From assembly GCF_900323885.1 (NCBI RefSeq), contig NZ_OOHJ01000018.1, forward strand, positions 3,831,001-3,895,000: a stretch of 64,000 bases of DNA, read 5' to 3'. The notes under the pieces were generated by a model. That model saw only the letters and a program-made list of their open reading frames with translations. It made no database searches and was not told the DNA's origin. The stretch is from [Actinomadura] parvosata subsp. kistnae. Lineage in GTDB: Bacteria; Actinomycetota; Actinomycetes; Streptosporangiales; Streptosporangiaceae. Made by a program: the position numbers and the translations under genes. Below, piece after piece: positions 28,931 to 37,006 of the stretch; position 1 is the stretch's first letter, and every line of letters starts with the position of its first letter.

Positions 28931-30211
28931 ATGACATCCACCATCCTGATCAAGAACGGGATCGTTATCGACACCGAGCCCGAGCCCGTGGTGCTGGGCC
29001 GGGCGGACATCCGGGTCGACGGCGAGACGATCACCGAGGTCGGCCCCGACCTGCCCGCCGAGCCGGGCGCCGAGGTGATCGACGCGGCCGGGCGGCTCGT
29101 CCTGCCCGGCTTCGTCGACACGCACCGGCACACCTGGCAGGCCGGCATCAGGGCGGTCGCGCCCGACATCGACTTCGGGGCATACCTGCGCCGGGTCCTC
29201 ACCGAGCTCGCCCCCCGCCACCGCCCGCGCGACCTGCACGCGGGCAACCTGGCCGGCGCGCTCGAATGCCTCGACGGCGGCGTCACCACGCTGCTCGACT
29301 GGTCGCACGCCCAGTTCAGCCCCGAGCACACCGACGCCGCCGTGCGGGCCCTGCGCGAGTCCGGCATCAGAGCCGTCTTCGGCTACTGCTACGGCGGCCC
29401 GCCCGGCGGGCTGACCAAGGAGACCCGCCGCGTGCACGAGACGCACTTCACCGAGCCCGGCCTGCTCACGATGGCGGTCGCCGCGCTCGGGCCCGAGATC
29501 ATGAGCGAGGAGCACGCGCTGGAGGAGTGGCGCGTGGCCGCCGAGCTGGGCCTGCCCGTCACCGCGCACCTGGGCGGCCACGGCAGGGAGAGCGCCGCCA
29601 AGGGGCTGGCGTTCCTGGAGGGGCACGGGCTGCTGGCCACGCCCACCACGTTCGTGCACGCCCTCCACTACACCGACGACGAGCTCCGGCGCCTGGCCGC
29701 CGCCGGCGCCACCGCGTCGGTCTCCCCGGTCGACGAGATGAACCTCGGCCTCGGCTACCCCACCACCGGCGCCCTCAGAGCGGCCGGTCTGCCCACCGGG
29801 CTCAGCGCCGACACGGTGGTGTGCTCGCCGGGCGACATGTTCAGCCTCATGCGCACCGCCCACCTGCTCGAACGCGGCCGCCCCGGCGGCGCCGGGCTCG
29901 GCTTCACCACCCGCGACGCGCTGCGCATGGCCACCATCGAAGGCGCCCACGTGGTCGGCCTCGGCGACGTCGTCGGCTCCCTGCGGCCCGGCAAGCAGGC
30001 CGACCTGCAGCTCCTGCGGACCGACCGGCTCGGCATGGCTTGCGCGCACGACCCCATCGGCGCGATCGTGCTCAACGCCGACACCTCCTGCGTGGACACG
30101 GTCATGGTCGCGGGGCGTGTCGTCAAGAGTGGTGGGCAGTTGCTCCATCACGACCTGGAGACGGTCCTGGCGGTCCTGACGGAGAGCGCCGAGGCGGTGG
30201 TCGCGATGTGA
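28931..30211 (+). CDS. amidohydrolase family protein (ATZ/TRZ, cytosine deaminase-like)
   Basis: A 426-residue metal-dependent hydrolase. The small N-terminal beta domain (TILIKNGIVIDTEPE, VIDAAGRLVLPGFVD) leads into the barrel with the metal site DTHRHTWQ (His-x-His). Further ligands are likely in VTAHLGGHG, FVHALH and GLSADTVVCSPGDMF. Substrates of this group are usually cyclic amines, imidazolones or guanidine-like compounds. The exact one is unknown. No strong Shine-Dalgarno precedes ATG 28931. A MarR gene diverges upstream. Confidence 0.87.
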   Translation: MTSTILIKNGIVIDTEPEPVVLGRADIRVDGETITEVGPDLPAEPGAEVIDAAGRLVLPGFVDTHRHTWQAGIRAVAPDIDFGAYLRRVLTELAPRHRPRDLHAGNLAGALECLDGGVTTLLDWSHAQFSPEHTDAAVRALRESGIRAVFGYCYGGPPGGLTKETRRVHETHFTEPGLLTMAVAALGPEIMSEEHALEEWRVAAELGLPVTAHLGGHGRESAAKGLAFLEGHGLLATPTTFVHALHYTDDELRRLAAAGATASVSPVDEMNLGLGYPTTGALRAAGLPTGLSADTVVCSPGDMFSLMRTAHLLERGRPGGAGLGFTTRDALRMATIEGAHVVGLGDVVGSLRPGKQADLQLLRTDRLGMACAHDPIGAIVLNADTSCVDTVMVAGRVVKSGGQLLHHDLETVLAVLTESAEAVVAM

Positions 30212-30239
30212 GCGCCGCCGTGGGAAGAAGAGGGGTGTG

Positions 30240-31244
30240 ATGGCGAGTCTGACCGAACGCGTCGAGTCGGTGAAGGCCTGGGGTCGCCGCAAGCTCGACT
30301 ACTGGCGGGTACGCAGGCTCTCGCTCGACCACCTCATCCGGGCGGCGCAGCGTTACCAGCTCCAGTCCGGCGACCGGCTGGCCGGCGCGGTCACCTACTT
30401 CGCGTTCCTGTCCTTCTTCCCGCTGCTCGTGCTGGGCTACTCCGTGCTCGGCTTCGTCGTCGCCACCAGCGAGACCACCAGGAAGGCGATGCAGCAGGCC
30501 ATCGCCGAGCGGCTGCCCGGCATCATGGACAAACTCGACTTCAACCTCGAGCACATCGCCGAGGTCAAGATGACCGCCGGCATCATCGGCCTGCTCGGCC
30601 TGCTCTACGCCGGGCTCGGCGCGCTCGACGCGCTGCGCGGGGCGTTGCGCGAGATGTCCATGACCACCACACCGCCGCTCGACTTCTTCCTCGGCAAGCT
30701 ACGCGACCTCGCCTCCCTCCTCCTGCTGGGCGTCACCGCCATCTCCTCCGTCCTCATCGCCGGATTCGCCACCACCGCCACCGACCACGTCATGAAGCTC
30801 GTGTTCGGCGGCGACACCACGCTCGGCCGGATGACGCTGCGGATCGCCGGAGTGGTGGCCAGCGTGGGGGCCGACTGGCTGCTGTTCGTGATCCTGCTCG
30901 GCTGGGTCGCCCGCCCCACCCAGCCGTTCCGCGTCATCGCCAAGGGCGCGCTGCTCGGCGCCATCTCCTTCGGGGTGCTCAAGCAGATCGCCACGCTGCT
31001 GCTGGCGAGCACGATGGGCAACGTCGTGTACGGCGCGTTCACCGCCATCGCCGGCCTGCTGGTCTGGATGAACTTCTCGGCCCGGCTCATCCTCTTCGTC
31101 GCCGCCTGGACCGCCACCTCCGGCCTCTGCCCACCCCCCGCCCCCTCGCCGATCCCCTCCACGGAGGTCGCCAGCCCACCCGGCACCGGCCCGGCCCCGA
31201 TGCCGGAACGAGCACGCAGGGCAGACGAACCGTCAGAGGCATGA
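30240..31244 (+). CDS. YihY/virulence factor BrkB family membrane protein
   Basis: A 334-residue inner-membrane protein with about six predicted helices (YFAFLSFFPLLVLGYSVLGF, IIGLLGLLYAGLGALDAL, LLLLGVTAISSVLIAGFA, VGADWLLFVILLGWVA, FGVLKQIATLLLASTM, LILFVAAWTATSGL). It matches the BrkB/YihY family, whose function is poorly known. ATG 30240 has AAGAGGGG upstream; an overlapping GTG at 30237 is possible. The C-terminus is a Pro/Ala-rich tail running into a repeat-filled gap. Confidence 0.87.
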   Translation: MASLTERVESVKAWGRRKLDYWRVRRLSLDHLIRAAQRYQLQSGDRLAGAVTYFAFLSFFPLLVLGYSVLGFVVATSETTRKAMQQAIAERLPGIMDKLDFNLEHIAEVKMTAGIIGLLGLLYAGLGALDALRGALREMSMTTTPPLDFFLGKLRDLASLLLLGVTAISSVLIAGFATTATDHVMKLVFGGDTTLGRMTLRIAGVVASVGADWLLFVILLGWVARPTQPFRVIAKGALLGAISFGVLKQIATLLLASTMGNVVYGAFTAIAGLLVWMNFSARLILFVAAWTATSGLCPPPAPSPIPSTEVASPPGTGPAPMPERARRADEPSEA

Positions 31245-32056
31245 AGGGGGCAGATCGCCAGGAGCCCGGCTGGCGTGCGGATCGGGGGAGCCCGGCCGAG
31301 GTATGGGGCAGCCTCGGTGCCGGAGCAGGCCGGGAGGGCGGGCAAGCCGTCAGGAGTTTGGCCGGGCCGCAGATCGCCGGGAGCCCGCTCTGGTGGCCCG
31401 CGTGCCCATGCCTGAGGAGCGCAGTGGCAGCCCCGCTCCGATGCCGGAGGGGCGCGCAGGTCGTCAGGAGCCGACCGCGGGCAGCCTGCCCGGCGCCGGA
31501 GGGGCCCCGCCCGGCACGGCCCGCCCCCATACAGGAGGGGCAGAGCGGGCCGGGAGGGTGAGTGAGCCGTCAGGGGCTTGGCCGGGGCGCGGATCGTCAG
31601 GTGCCTGGCCAGGGCGCGGGTCGTCGAGGGCTTGCCTTCGGGCAGGCGCGCCCGATGCCGGAGGAGCCCCGCCCGGCACAACCCCGCCCCGTGCAGGAGG
31701 GGGAAGGGCGGGCCGGGTGGGTGGGCAAGCCGTCGGCAGCCTGGCCGGGGCGCAGGTCGTCGGGAGTCCGCCGAGGGCAGGCCCGCCCTGTGCTGGAGCC
31801 GGCCGGGTGGGTGGGCGAGCGGTCAGGTGCCCGGCCAGGGCGCGGGTCGTCGCGGCCTTGACTTCGGGCAGGCGCGCCCGATGCCGGAGCGGGCCGGGTG
31901 GGTGGGTGAGCGGTCAGGTGCCTGGCCGGGGCGCGGGTCGGCAGGTGCCCGGCCAGGGCGTGGGGCGTCGGACGCCCGCCAGGGGGAGGCCCGCGCGATG
32001 CCAGTGCGGGTCGGCGGGTGGGCGAGTCGTCAGGGGCCTGGCCGGGAGGTCAGGCG
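31245..32056. repeat. 812-bp GC-rich interspersed repeat block without a credible gene
   Basis: A gap between two convergent genes. A roughly 50-base module beginning GCCGGGTGGGTGGGCGAGC occurs at about 31329, 31549, 31712, 31802, 31893 and 32009. A second motif (GCGCGCCCGATGCCGGAG) lies between some copies. Spacing falls to about 90 bases in the centre. Open frames on both strands are low-complexity products of the repeat. The last copy reaches the stop of the carboxypeptidase gene. Confidence 0.75.
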
Positions 32057-33235
32057 TCAGGAGCGGGAGTGGCTGCGTTTGCGGCGGATGCCGTAGCCGA
32101 CCCAGATCAGGCCGAACAGGAGGCCGCCGCCGATCACCAGGGAGCCGACCGTCTTGGTCGAGTCGGTCTGCTTTGAGGCGGCCGTGTCCAGCAGGGGTGG
32201 TTGGGCGGCCGGGGTGACTGAGATGCCCGGCGAGGCCGCCGCGTTCGGGGCGACCGATGCGCCTGGTGCGGTGGATGGCTGTTGTTGGCCGGGGCCGGCG
32301 AGGGCTGTGGCCGGGAGCGGGTCCACGAGGCGGCCGACCGGGGTGACCTTGCCGCGTACGGAGAAGCCCCAGTCGAGGAGTTGGGTGACCTCGTCCCAGA
32401 AGCCGCCCTCGTGGCGCATGATGCTCACCACGATCGTGTGGCCGCCCCGCGTGGCCGCCCCGACGAAGCTGGCCTGGGCCTTGGACGTCCAGCCGTTCTT
32501 GACGCCGATCATCCCGTTGTAGCGCCAGAGCAGCTTGTTGTGGTTGCTGATCTCGTAGTAACCCTTGGGCGCCGGGAACTTGGCGATCTTGGTGCTGATG
32601 TAGCGGCGGAAGTCGGCGTTGGCGAGGCCGGCGCGGGCGATCAGCGCCAGGTCGTACGCCGAGCTGCTCTGCCCCGGCTTGTCCAGGCCGCTGGGTGTCT
32701 TGGCCACGGTGTCGTACGCCTGCAGCCGCCTGGCCTCGGCATTCATGTCGTTCATGGTCTGGGCGAGGCTGCCGTTGGTCTCGGCGAGTGCCATGGCGGC
32801 GTCGTTGCCGGACGACATCATCAGCGCCTTGAACAGGTCGTCCACCTTGTACGTGGTCTTCGGGGACAGGCCGACCGCGCTGCCCTCCTGGTTGCAGGCG
32901 TTGTGGCTGGGCCGGATCTTGCGGTTCTTGTCCAGCTTGGGGATCAGGGTGACGGCGGTCAGTGTCTTGAGCGTGCTGGCCGGCAGGTAGCGCCCGTGGG
33001 CGTCCTTGGCGGCGAGCACCTCACCCGTGTCGGCGTCCGCGACCACGTACGAAGTAGCCTTGCTCTTGGGCGGCTTCTTGACGCCTGTGGGGGCGACCAG
33101 GCCGCGGCTGCCCAGCGCCTCGCCGCCGATCGGCGCCGTCGGCTCGGTGTGGGCCGCCGGGTCGGCGTGGGCGGTCGCGCCGGTGAGCGTGACCGCGGCG
33201 ATGAGTGCCGTGACCGGCACGAGTTTCGTCCACAT
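32057..33235 (-). CDS. D-alanyl-D-alanine carboxypeptidase (peptidase S11)
   Basis: Trims the terminal D-Ala of peptidoglycan stem peptides outside the membrane. The 392 residues comprise a signal peptide (VPVTALIAAVTLTGATAHA), the penicillin-binding fold with PASTLK (Ser-x-x-Lys), SSGND (Ser-x-Asn) and GVKNGWTSKA (Lys-x-Gly box as KNG), and a C-terminal transmembrane anchor (VGSLVIGGGLLFGLIWVGYG) with basic tail RRKRSHSRS. This one-helix C-terminal anchor is usual in actinobacterial enzymes. It is divergent from an SCO4848-type gene, a pairing conserved in Streptomyces. Confidence 0.93.
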   Translation of the reverse strand: MWTKLVPVTALIAAVTLTGATAHADPAAHTEPTAPIGGEALGSRGLVAPTGVKKPPKSKATSYVVADADTGEVLAAKDAHGRYLPASTLKTLTAVTLIPKLDKNRKIRPSHNACNQEGSAVGLSPKTTYKVDDLFKALMMSSGNDAAMALAETNGSLAQTMNDMNAEARRLQAYDTVAKTPSGLDKPGQSSSAYDLALIARAGLANADFRRYISTKIAKFPAPKGYYEISNHNKLLWRYNGMIGVKNGWTSKAQASFVGAATRGGHTIVVSIMRHEGGFWDEVTQLLDWGFSVRGKVTPVGRLVDPLPATALAGPGQQQPSTAPGASVAPNAAASPGISVTPAAQPPLLDTAASKQTDSTKTVGSLVIGGGLLFGLIWVGYGIRRKRSHSRS

Positions 33236-33318
33236 GGCGGTCTCAGCGTAGCTCCGTGTTAATGCGCATGTGGCGACACATCCCCCGAAGATCCACCTTC
33301 GATGCTAGAGAGGTACAT

Positions 33319-33555
33319 GTGTCACGAAAGATCGCCGGTTTCCTCATCGTCCTCGGCGCGTTCATGATCTTCGAGTGGGTGAATCTGGGGTTTAACTTGG
33401 CCGATGGGCACCCCACCAGCTTCTACGTGGTGCACGGGGTGTTGATCGCGGTGAACGTCGTTCTCGGCGTGGTGCTGGCGGTGATCGGCTGGCGTGGGCT
33501 GCGCGCTTCCCAGGCGGCCAAGGATCGCGACGGAGTACGCGGCTCCCAGGTCTGA
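33319..33555 (+). CDS. SCO4848-family small membrane protein
   Basis: A 78-residue protein with two helices (FLIVLGAFMIFEWVNLGF, VLIAVNVVLGVVLAVIGWRG) and the characteristic TSFYVVHG segment between them. Family members sit beside a D-Ala-D-Ala carboxypeptidase gene in Streptomyces, as here. Function is unknown. The GTG at 33319 follows GAGAGG with proper spacing and gives SRKIAGF; longer in-frame starts from 33256 are less likely. Confidence 0.8.
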   Translation: MSRKIAGFLIVLGAFMIFEWVNLGFNLADGHPTSFYVVHGVLIAVNVVLGVVLAVIGWRGLRASQAAKDRDGVRGSQV

Positions 33556-33578
33556 GGGGGAAGGCAGTCGGCTTACGT

Positions 33579-33770
33579 GGCTCTGAGGGTCGCGGGCTTC
33601 AGGGTCGTGGGCTTCAGGGTCGTGGGCTCCAGGGGCGCGGGCTCCAGGAGCGAGGCTCCAGGGGCGCGGGCTCCAGGGCCGTGCGTTCAAGCGCTCACGC
33701 GCTCAAGCATGGCGGGCTCGAAAGCCGCGGGCTCAAGGGTTACGCGTTCAAGGGCGCGTGCTCAGGGGCC
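33579..33770. repeat. 16-bp tandem repeat array
   Basis: About ten degenerate copies of a 16-base unit (GGGCTTCAGGGTCGTG and variants such as GGGCTCCAGGGGCGC), gradually diverging to GCGTTCAAGGGC near the end of the PGM1-like gene. No gene is visible here. Confidence 0.7.
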
Positions 33771-35153
33771 GCACAGGAGGCGGCGGGTGAGGGCGTGGAG
33801 TTCGTCGGCCTCCTCGCGGGAGTTGCCGATCGAGGTGAAGCCCAGCTTCCCGTGCTCCGGGATGGCGCCGAGCAGGTGGAAGACGTTGCCGGTGCTGCGT
33901 TCGGCGTCGAAGCCGATGCCGAGCCGGTCGGCGGTCCGCATCACCTCACCGGGCGTGCGCCCGCGCAGGCAGCCGGAGGCGCAGTTGTCGGTAGCCGTGT
34001 AGAACTTCGGCTGGTCGCCGGACATGAGGTGGCCGGTGGCCGGGTCGTACGTGGCGCCGGTCGTCAGGAGGGCGGCGCCGAACGGGTGGGTGGTGCCGCC
34101 GATCCGCAGGTTGATCTCGCACAGCAGCGCCGCGTATCCGGCGTCGGCCTTGAGGGCGAAGAAGTCCATGCCGAACAGCCCGATCACGCCGCGCTCGGCG
34201 AGGATGTCGGCGATGCGCGCGGCGGACTGGCCGACCTCGGCGCGGTACTCGGGGGCGGCGGGGAACGTGCAGCCCTGGTAGACGTGCCCGTTGGGGCCGC
34301 CGAGCACCTGGTCGTGGGTGGCGAGCACCCGGGCCTGCCCGCCAGGCGTGATTTGAGCCAGCGCGCTGGGGTAGTAGAGCGGCCTATGTTCGATGAACTC
34401 CTCAACCACGGCCCCCCGGTCCCGGATCTTGCGCAGGTAGTTCTCCCAGGTCTCGCCGGCGGCGGAGAAGTTGGTCAGCGATCTGTCGGCCTTCGTGACG
34501 ATGGCGTTGCCGAGCCCGGAGTAGGCGTCGTTCAGCTTGACGATGACCCGCTCGCCGGGCAGTGCCTCCAGGGCCTCTTCGATCTGGAGTTCCGAACGTA
34601 CGTCGCCGAAGCCGCGTGCCATCGGGACGCCCGCCTCATGTCCCACTTCCCGCGCCCCGCTCTTGGAGCCGTAATAGGAAAGGGACGTCGCGGGCCCGTA
34701 GAGGGGAACGTTGAGTAGCGAGGCGAGCTCCTCCTCGAGCTCGCTGAGCACGAACGGGACCAGCCAAGCGTCCCCGTCGATCGCCGCGCGCACGCGCTCG
34801 ACGGCGTCGGGCCGGTCGAGCAGGGTCCTGGTCAACGGCTGCGACCAGGGGTCGTCGAGGCTGATCAGCGTCAGACGCTTGGCGGCGTCATCCGGGTCGG
34901 GCAGGAAGGCGAAGTAGTAGTCGACGATGTCGGGATCGACGGGCGCGGAGGAGAGATAGACCACCTTGACCCCGGGCTCCCGGAGCGTGAGCAGGAGGAA
35001 CAGCAGGCGCTCCTCGTACGACCTGGCCGCCGTGATGCGGCGGAGCTCATCCTGCGGGAGGGAGAGCGAGGGTACGACCACCAGGGTCCCCTCACTCGGC
35101 TCGAAGATGCTCAACCCAGCACTCTTCTCCCCGAACGGGATATTAGTGATCAT
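33762..35153 (-). CDS. PGM1-like peptide ligase (ATP-grasp)
   Basis: About 463 residues matching the pre-ATP-grasp plus PGM1-type ATP-grasp architecture, named for the pheganomycin peptide ligase. The N-terminal domain (TLVVVPSLSLPQDELRR, ERLLFLLLTLREPGVKVVYL) precedes the ATP-grasp core (ERVIVKLNDAYSGLGNAI, GLFGMDFFALKADAGYAALL, CEINLRIGGTTHPF). The C-terminal extension ends KLGFTSIGNSREEADELHAL. It may join an amino acid or peptide to another carboxylate. No precursor-peptide gene was found nearby. The start is uncertain: the frame is open to 35264, but upstream codons lose GC3 bias. ATG 35153, or a TTG near 35114, is likely. It is divergent from the M20 amidohydrolase. Confidence 0.78.
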   Translation of the reverse strand: MITNIPFGEKSAGLSIFEPSEGTLVVVPSLSLPQDELRRITAARSYEERLLFLLLTLREPGVKVVYLSSAPVDPDIVDYYFAFLPDPDDAAKRLTLISLDDPWSQPLTRTLLDRPDAVERVRAAIDGDAWLVPFVLSELEEELASLLNVPLYGPATSLSYYGSKSGAREVGHEAGVPMARGFGDVRSELQIEEALEALPGERVIVKLNDAYSGLGNAIVTKADRSLTNFSAAGETWENYLRKIRDRGAVVEEFIEHRPLYYPSALAQITPGGQARVLATHDQVLGGPNGHVYQGCTFPAAPEYRAEVGQSAARIADILAERGVIGLFGMDFFALKADAGYAALLCEINLRIGGTTHPFGAALLTTGATYDPATGHLMSGDQPKFYTATDNCASGCLRGRTPGEVMRTADRLGIGFDAERSTGNVFHLLGAIPEHGKLGFTSIGNSREEADELHALTRRLLCGP

Positions 35154-35650
35154 ATAGCGAGTGAAACACGCATTCTTCTCAAATGCAGCCAGCGTTGGAG
35201 TGTGATGACCATGACAGAAGGTGACAGGATTCGGAATCGCTGACCACGTTTGAACTGACAGCATCGGGTCACGATCTACTGATCCCTTGTGACTATTTCC
35301 GGATCAGCCGTATGCGTACGGAACGTGACCCACCTGCGGTTACGGGCCTGCCGTCAGGCAACTTTTGGGATATCTGCCGCCGCGAAGCGGCACGGGAGCG
35401 ATAAAGTCGAAGCATCGCCATCGGGCTCACGGCCGACCGCTGTGCTCCCGGGCTGCAGCGGCACTCGCGACAGATGACTGCGAAGCCCGTGCTGACGATC
35501 TCGCGCACCGAAACCAGTGGGTGTGGCTTTTGATTCGCCGAGCGGCCGCTCAACCTGGTGGCCACCGCGGGATGGAGAGTTTTTCTTAGAGCGCAGGAGC
35601 CGCGATGGCCAGCAGGTGCAGGCGCGCGGCACGGGACGGGACGGTGACAT
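35154..35650. other. intergenic region between PGM1-like ligase and M20 gene
   Basis: Nearly 500 bases with no convincing gene and lower coding bias. It holds small inverted repeats: CCGTA-TGCG-TACGG near 35309, GCCTG-CCGT-CAGGC near 35349 and TGCCGC-CGCGAA-GCGGCA near 35375, possibly a long 5' leader. No known riboswitch pattern was recognised. Confidence 0.4.
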
Positions 35651-35664
35651 ATGCGGGGACGTGA
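35605..35664 (+). CDS. possible 19-codon Arg-rich leader ORF overlapping the M20 start
   Basis: ATG 35605 has AGGAG six bases upstream and reads ASRCRRAARDGTVTYAGT before TGA at 35662-35664, overlapping the M20 ATG at 35651 in another frame. It could set up translational coupling. It may equally be chance. Confidence 0.2.
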   Translation: MASRCRRAARDGTVTYAGT

Positions 35665-36874
35665 GCTTCGGGGGGAACTCGACGCGTTCCTGGCGGAGAC
35701 CGAGCAGGAGCTGGTGGAATTCCGCCGCGACCTGCACATGCACCCCGAGCTGGCCTTCGCCGAATACCGCACGACGCAGCGCATCGCCGAGCGGCTCACC
35801 GCCGCCGGGCTGACGCCGTCGGTGCTCCCCAGGGGCACGGGCATCATCTGCGACGTGGGCAGCGGCGACGGGCCGACCGTGGCGTTGCGGGCCGACATCG
35901 ACGCGCTGCCGCTGCAGGACGAGAAGGACGTGCCGTACCGCTCGACCGTGGCCGGTGCCTGCCACGCCTGCGGGCACGACGTGCACACCACGATCCTGCT
36001 CGGCACCTCGATCTTCCTCGCCCAGCAGGCCGCCGCGGGGCTCCTGCCCGGCCGGGTGCGCCTGATCTTCCAGCCCGCCGAGGAGCTTCCCGGTGGCGCG
36101 CTGGAGGTCATGGCCCAGGGCGGCATCAGCGGCGTCGACCGCATCTTCGGCCTCCACTGCGACCCGCGCGTGGACGTCGGCCAGCTCGGCCTGCGCACCG
36201 GCCCGATCACCTCCGCCTGCGACAAGATCGTCATCCGCGTCTCGGGGCCCGGCGGCCACACCGCCCGCCCCCACCTGACCGCCGACCTCGTCTTCGCGCT
36301 GGCCAAGATCCTCACCGAGCTGCCCGCCGCCCTGTCGCGCCGGGTCGACCCGCGCTCGTCGCTCAGCCTCGTCTGGGGCCGCGTCGAGGCCGGCTCCGCC
36401 GCCAACGCCATCCCCGACGACGGCATCGCCGCCGGCACCGTGCGCTGCCTCGACGAGAACGCCTGGCACGCCGCCCCCGACCTGATCAAGTCGCTCCTGG
36501 AGTCGGTGGCCAGCGCCTACGGCATCGAGGCCACGATGGACTACACGCGCGGGGTGCCGCCGGTGGTCAACGACGAGGTCAGCGTCGAGATGCTGGCCGA
36601 GGCGGCCGAGCGGGCCCTCGGCGCCGGGGCCGTCGTCCCCACCCAGCAGTCGCTCGGCGGGGAGGACTTCGCCTGGTACCTGGAGTCGATCCCGGGTGCC
36701 TTCGCCCGGTTGGGCACGCGCTCGCCCGACGGGCTCACGTACGACATCCACCAGGGCACATTCGACGTCGATGAGAAGGCGATCGCGATGGGCGTGCGGG
36801 TGATGGCCGCCACGGCGCTGACGGCGCTGTGGGAGGTCGGCCCGCTCGACTCGATCACCTCCGCGCTGGCCTGA
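35651..36874 (+). CDS. M20-family amidohydrolase
   Basis: A 407-residue zinc- or manganese-dependent amidohydrolase (hippurate hydrolase/N-acyl-amino-acid or IAA-amide type). Metal ligands appear in HACGHDVHTT, QPAEELPGG and LHCDPRVDVG, and the dimerisation domain in SGPGGHTARPH. There is no signal peptide, so it is cytosolic. ATG 35651 has a GGTGA site. It diverges from the PGM1-like ligase. Ligase plus amidase side by side would make and break an amide bond, but a shared pathway is only inference. Confidence 0.88.
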   Translation: MRGRELRGELDAFLAETEQELVEFRRDLHMHPELAFAEYRTTQRIAERLTAAGLTPSVLPRGTGIICDVGSGDGPTVALRADIDALPLQDEKDVPYRSTVAGACHACGHDVHTTILLGTSIFLAQQAAAGLLPGRVRLIFQPAEELPGGALEVMAQGGISGVDRIFGLHCDPRVDVGQLGLRTGPITSACDKIVIRVSGPGGHTARPHLTADLVFALAKILTELPAALSRRVDPRSSLSLVWGRVEAGSAANAIPDDGIAAGTVRCLDENAWHAAPDLIKSLLESVASAYGIEATMDYTRGVPPVVNDEVSVEMLAEAAERALGAGAVVPTQQSLGGEDFAWYLESIPGAFARLGTRSPDGLTYDIHQGTFDVDEKAIAMGVRVMAATALTALWEVGPLDSITSALA

Positions 36875-36888
36875 TCCGCTCTCCTCCC

Positions 36889-36915
36889 GGCCCCCGCCGC
36901 ACTCCGGCGGGGGCC
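36889..36915. terminator. bidirectional terminator between M20 and S15 genes
   Basis: GGCCCCCGCCG pairs perfectly with CGGCGGGGGCC (11 bp, 5-base loop), between convergent genes. There is no long T tract. Confidence 0.65.
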
Positions 36916-37006
36916 TCAGGCTGTGATGAGAGTGTGATGTGAGAAGGGCCACGGCGAGGGCCGCCGATTAAGGCGAGCGCCGTGAGCCTGCGGCGAGGAC
37001 CGTGCG

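Noticed and set aside
31245-32056. Several open frames on both strands in the repeat block
   Set aside because: Products are low-complexity repeats of the DNA module with no Shine-Dalgarno or domain.
33040-33235. KNG instead of KTG in the carboxypeptidase as a broken active site
   Set aside because: The Lys and Gly are kept, and KNG-type boxes are, to my knowledge, seen in related actinobacterial S11 enzymes, so it is probably functional.
35265-35600. Possible riboswitch or precursor-peptide gene in the ligase/M20 gap
   Set aside because: Small hairpins exist, but no known aptamer pattern was recognised, and short frames lack codon bias and ribosome-binding sites.
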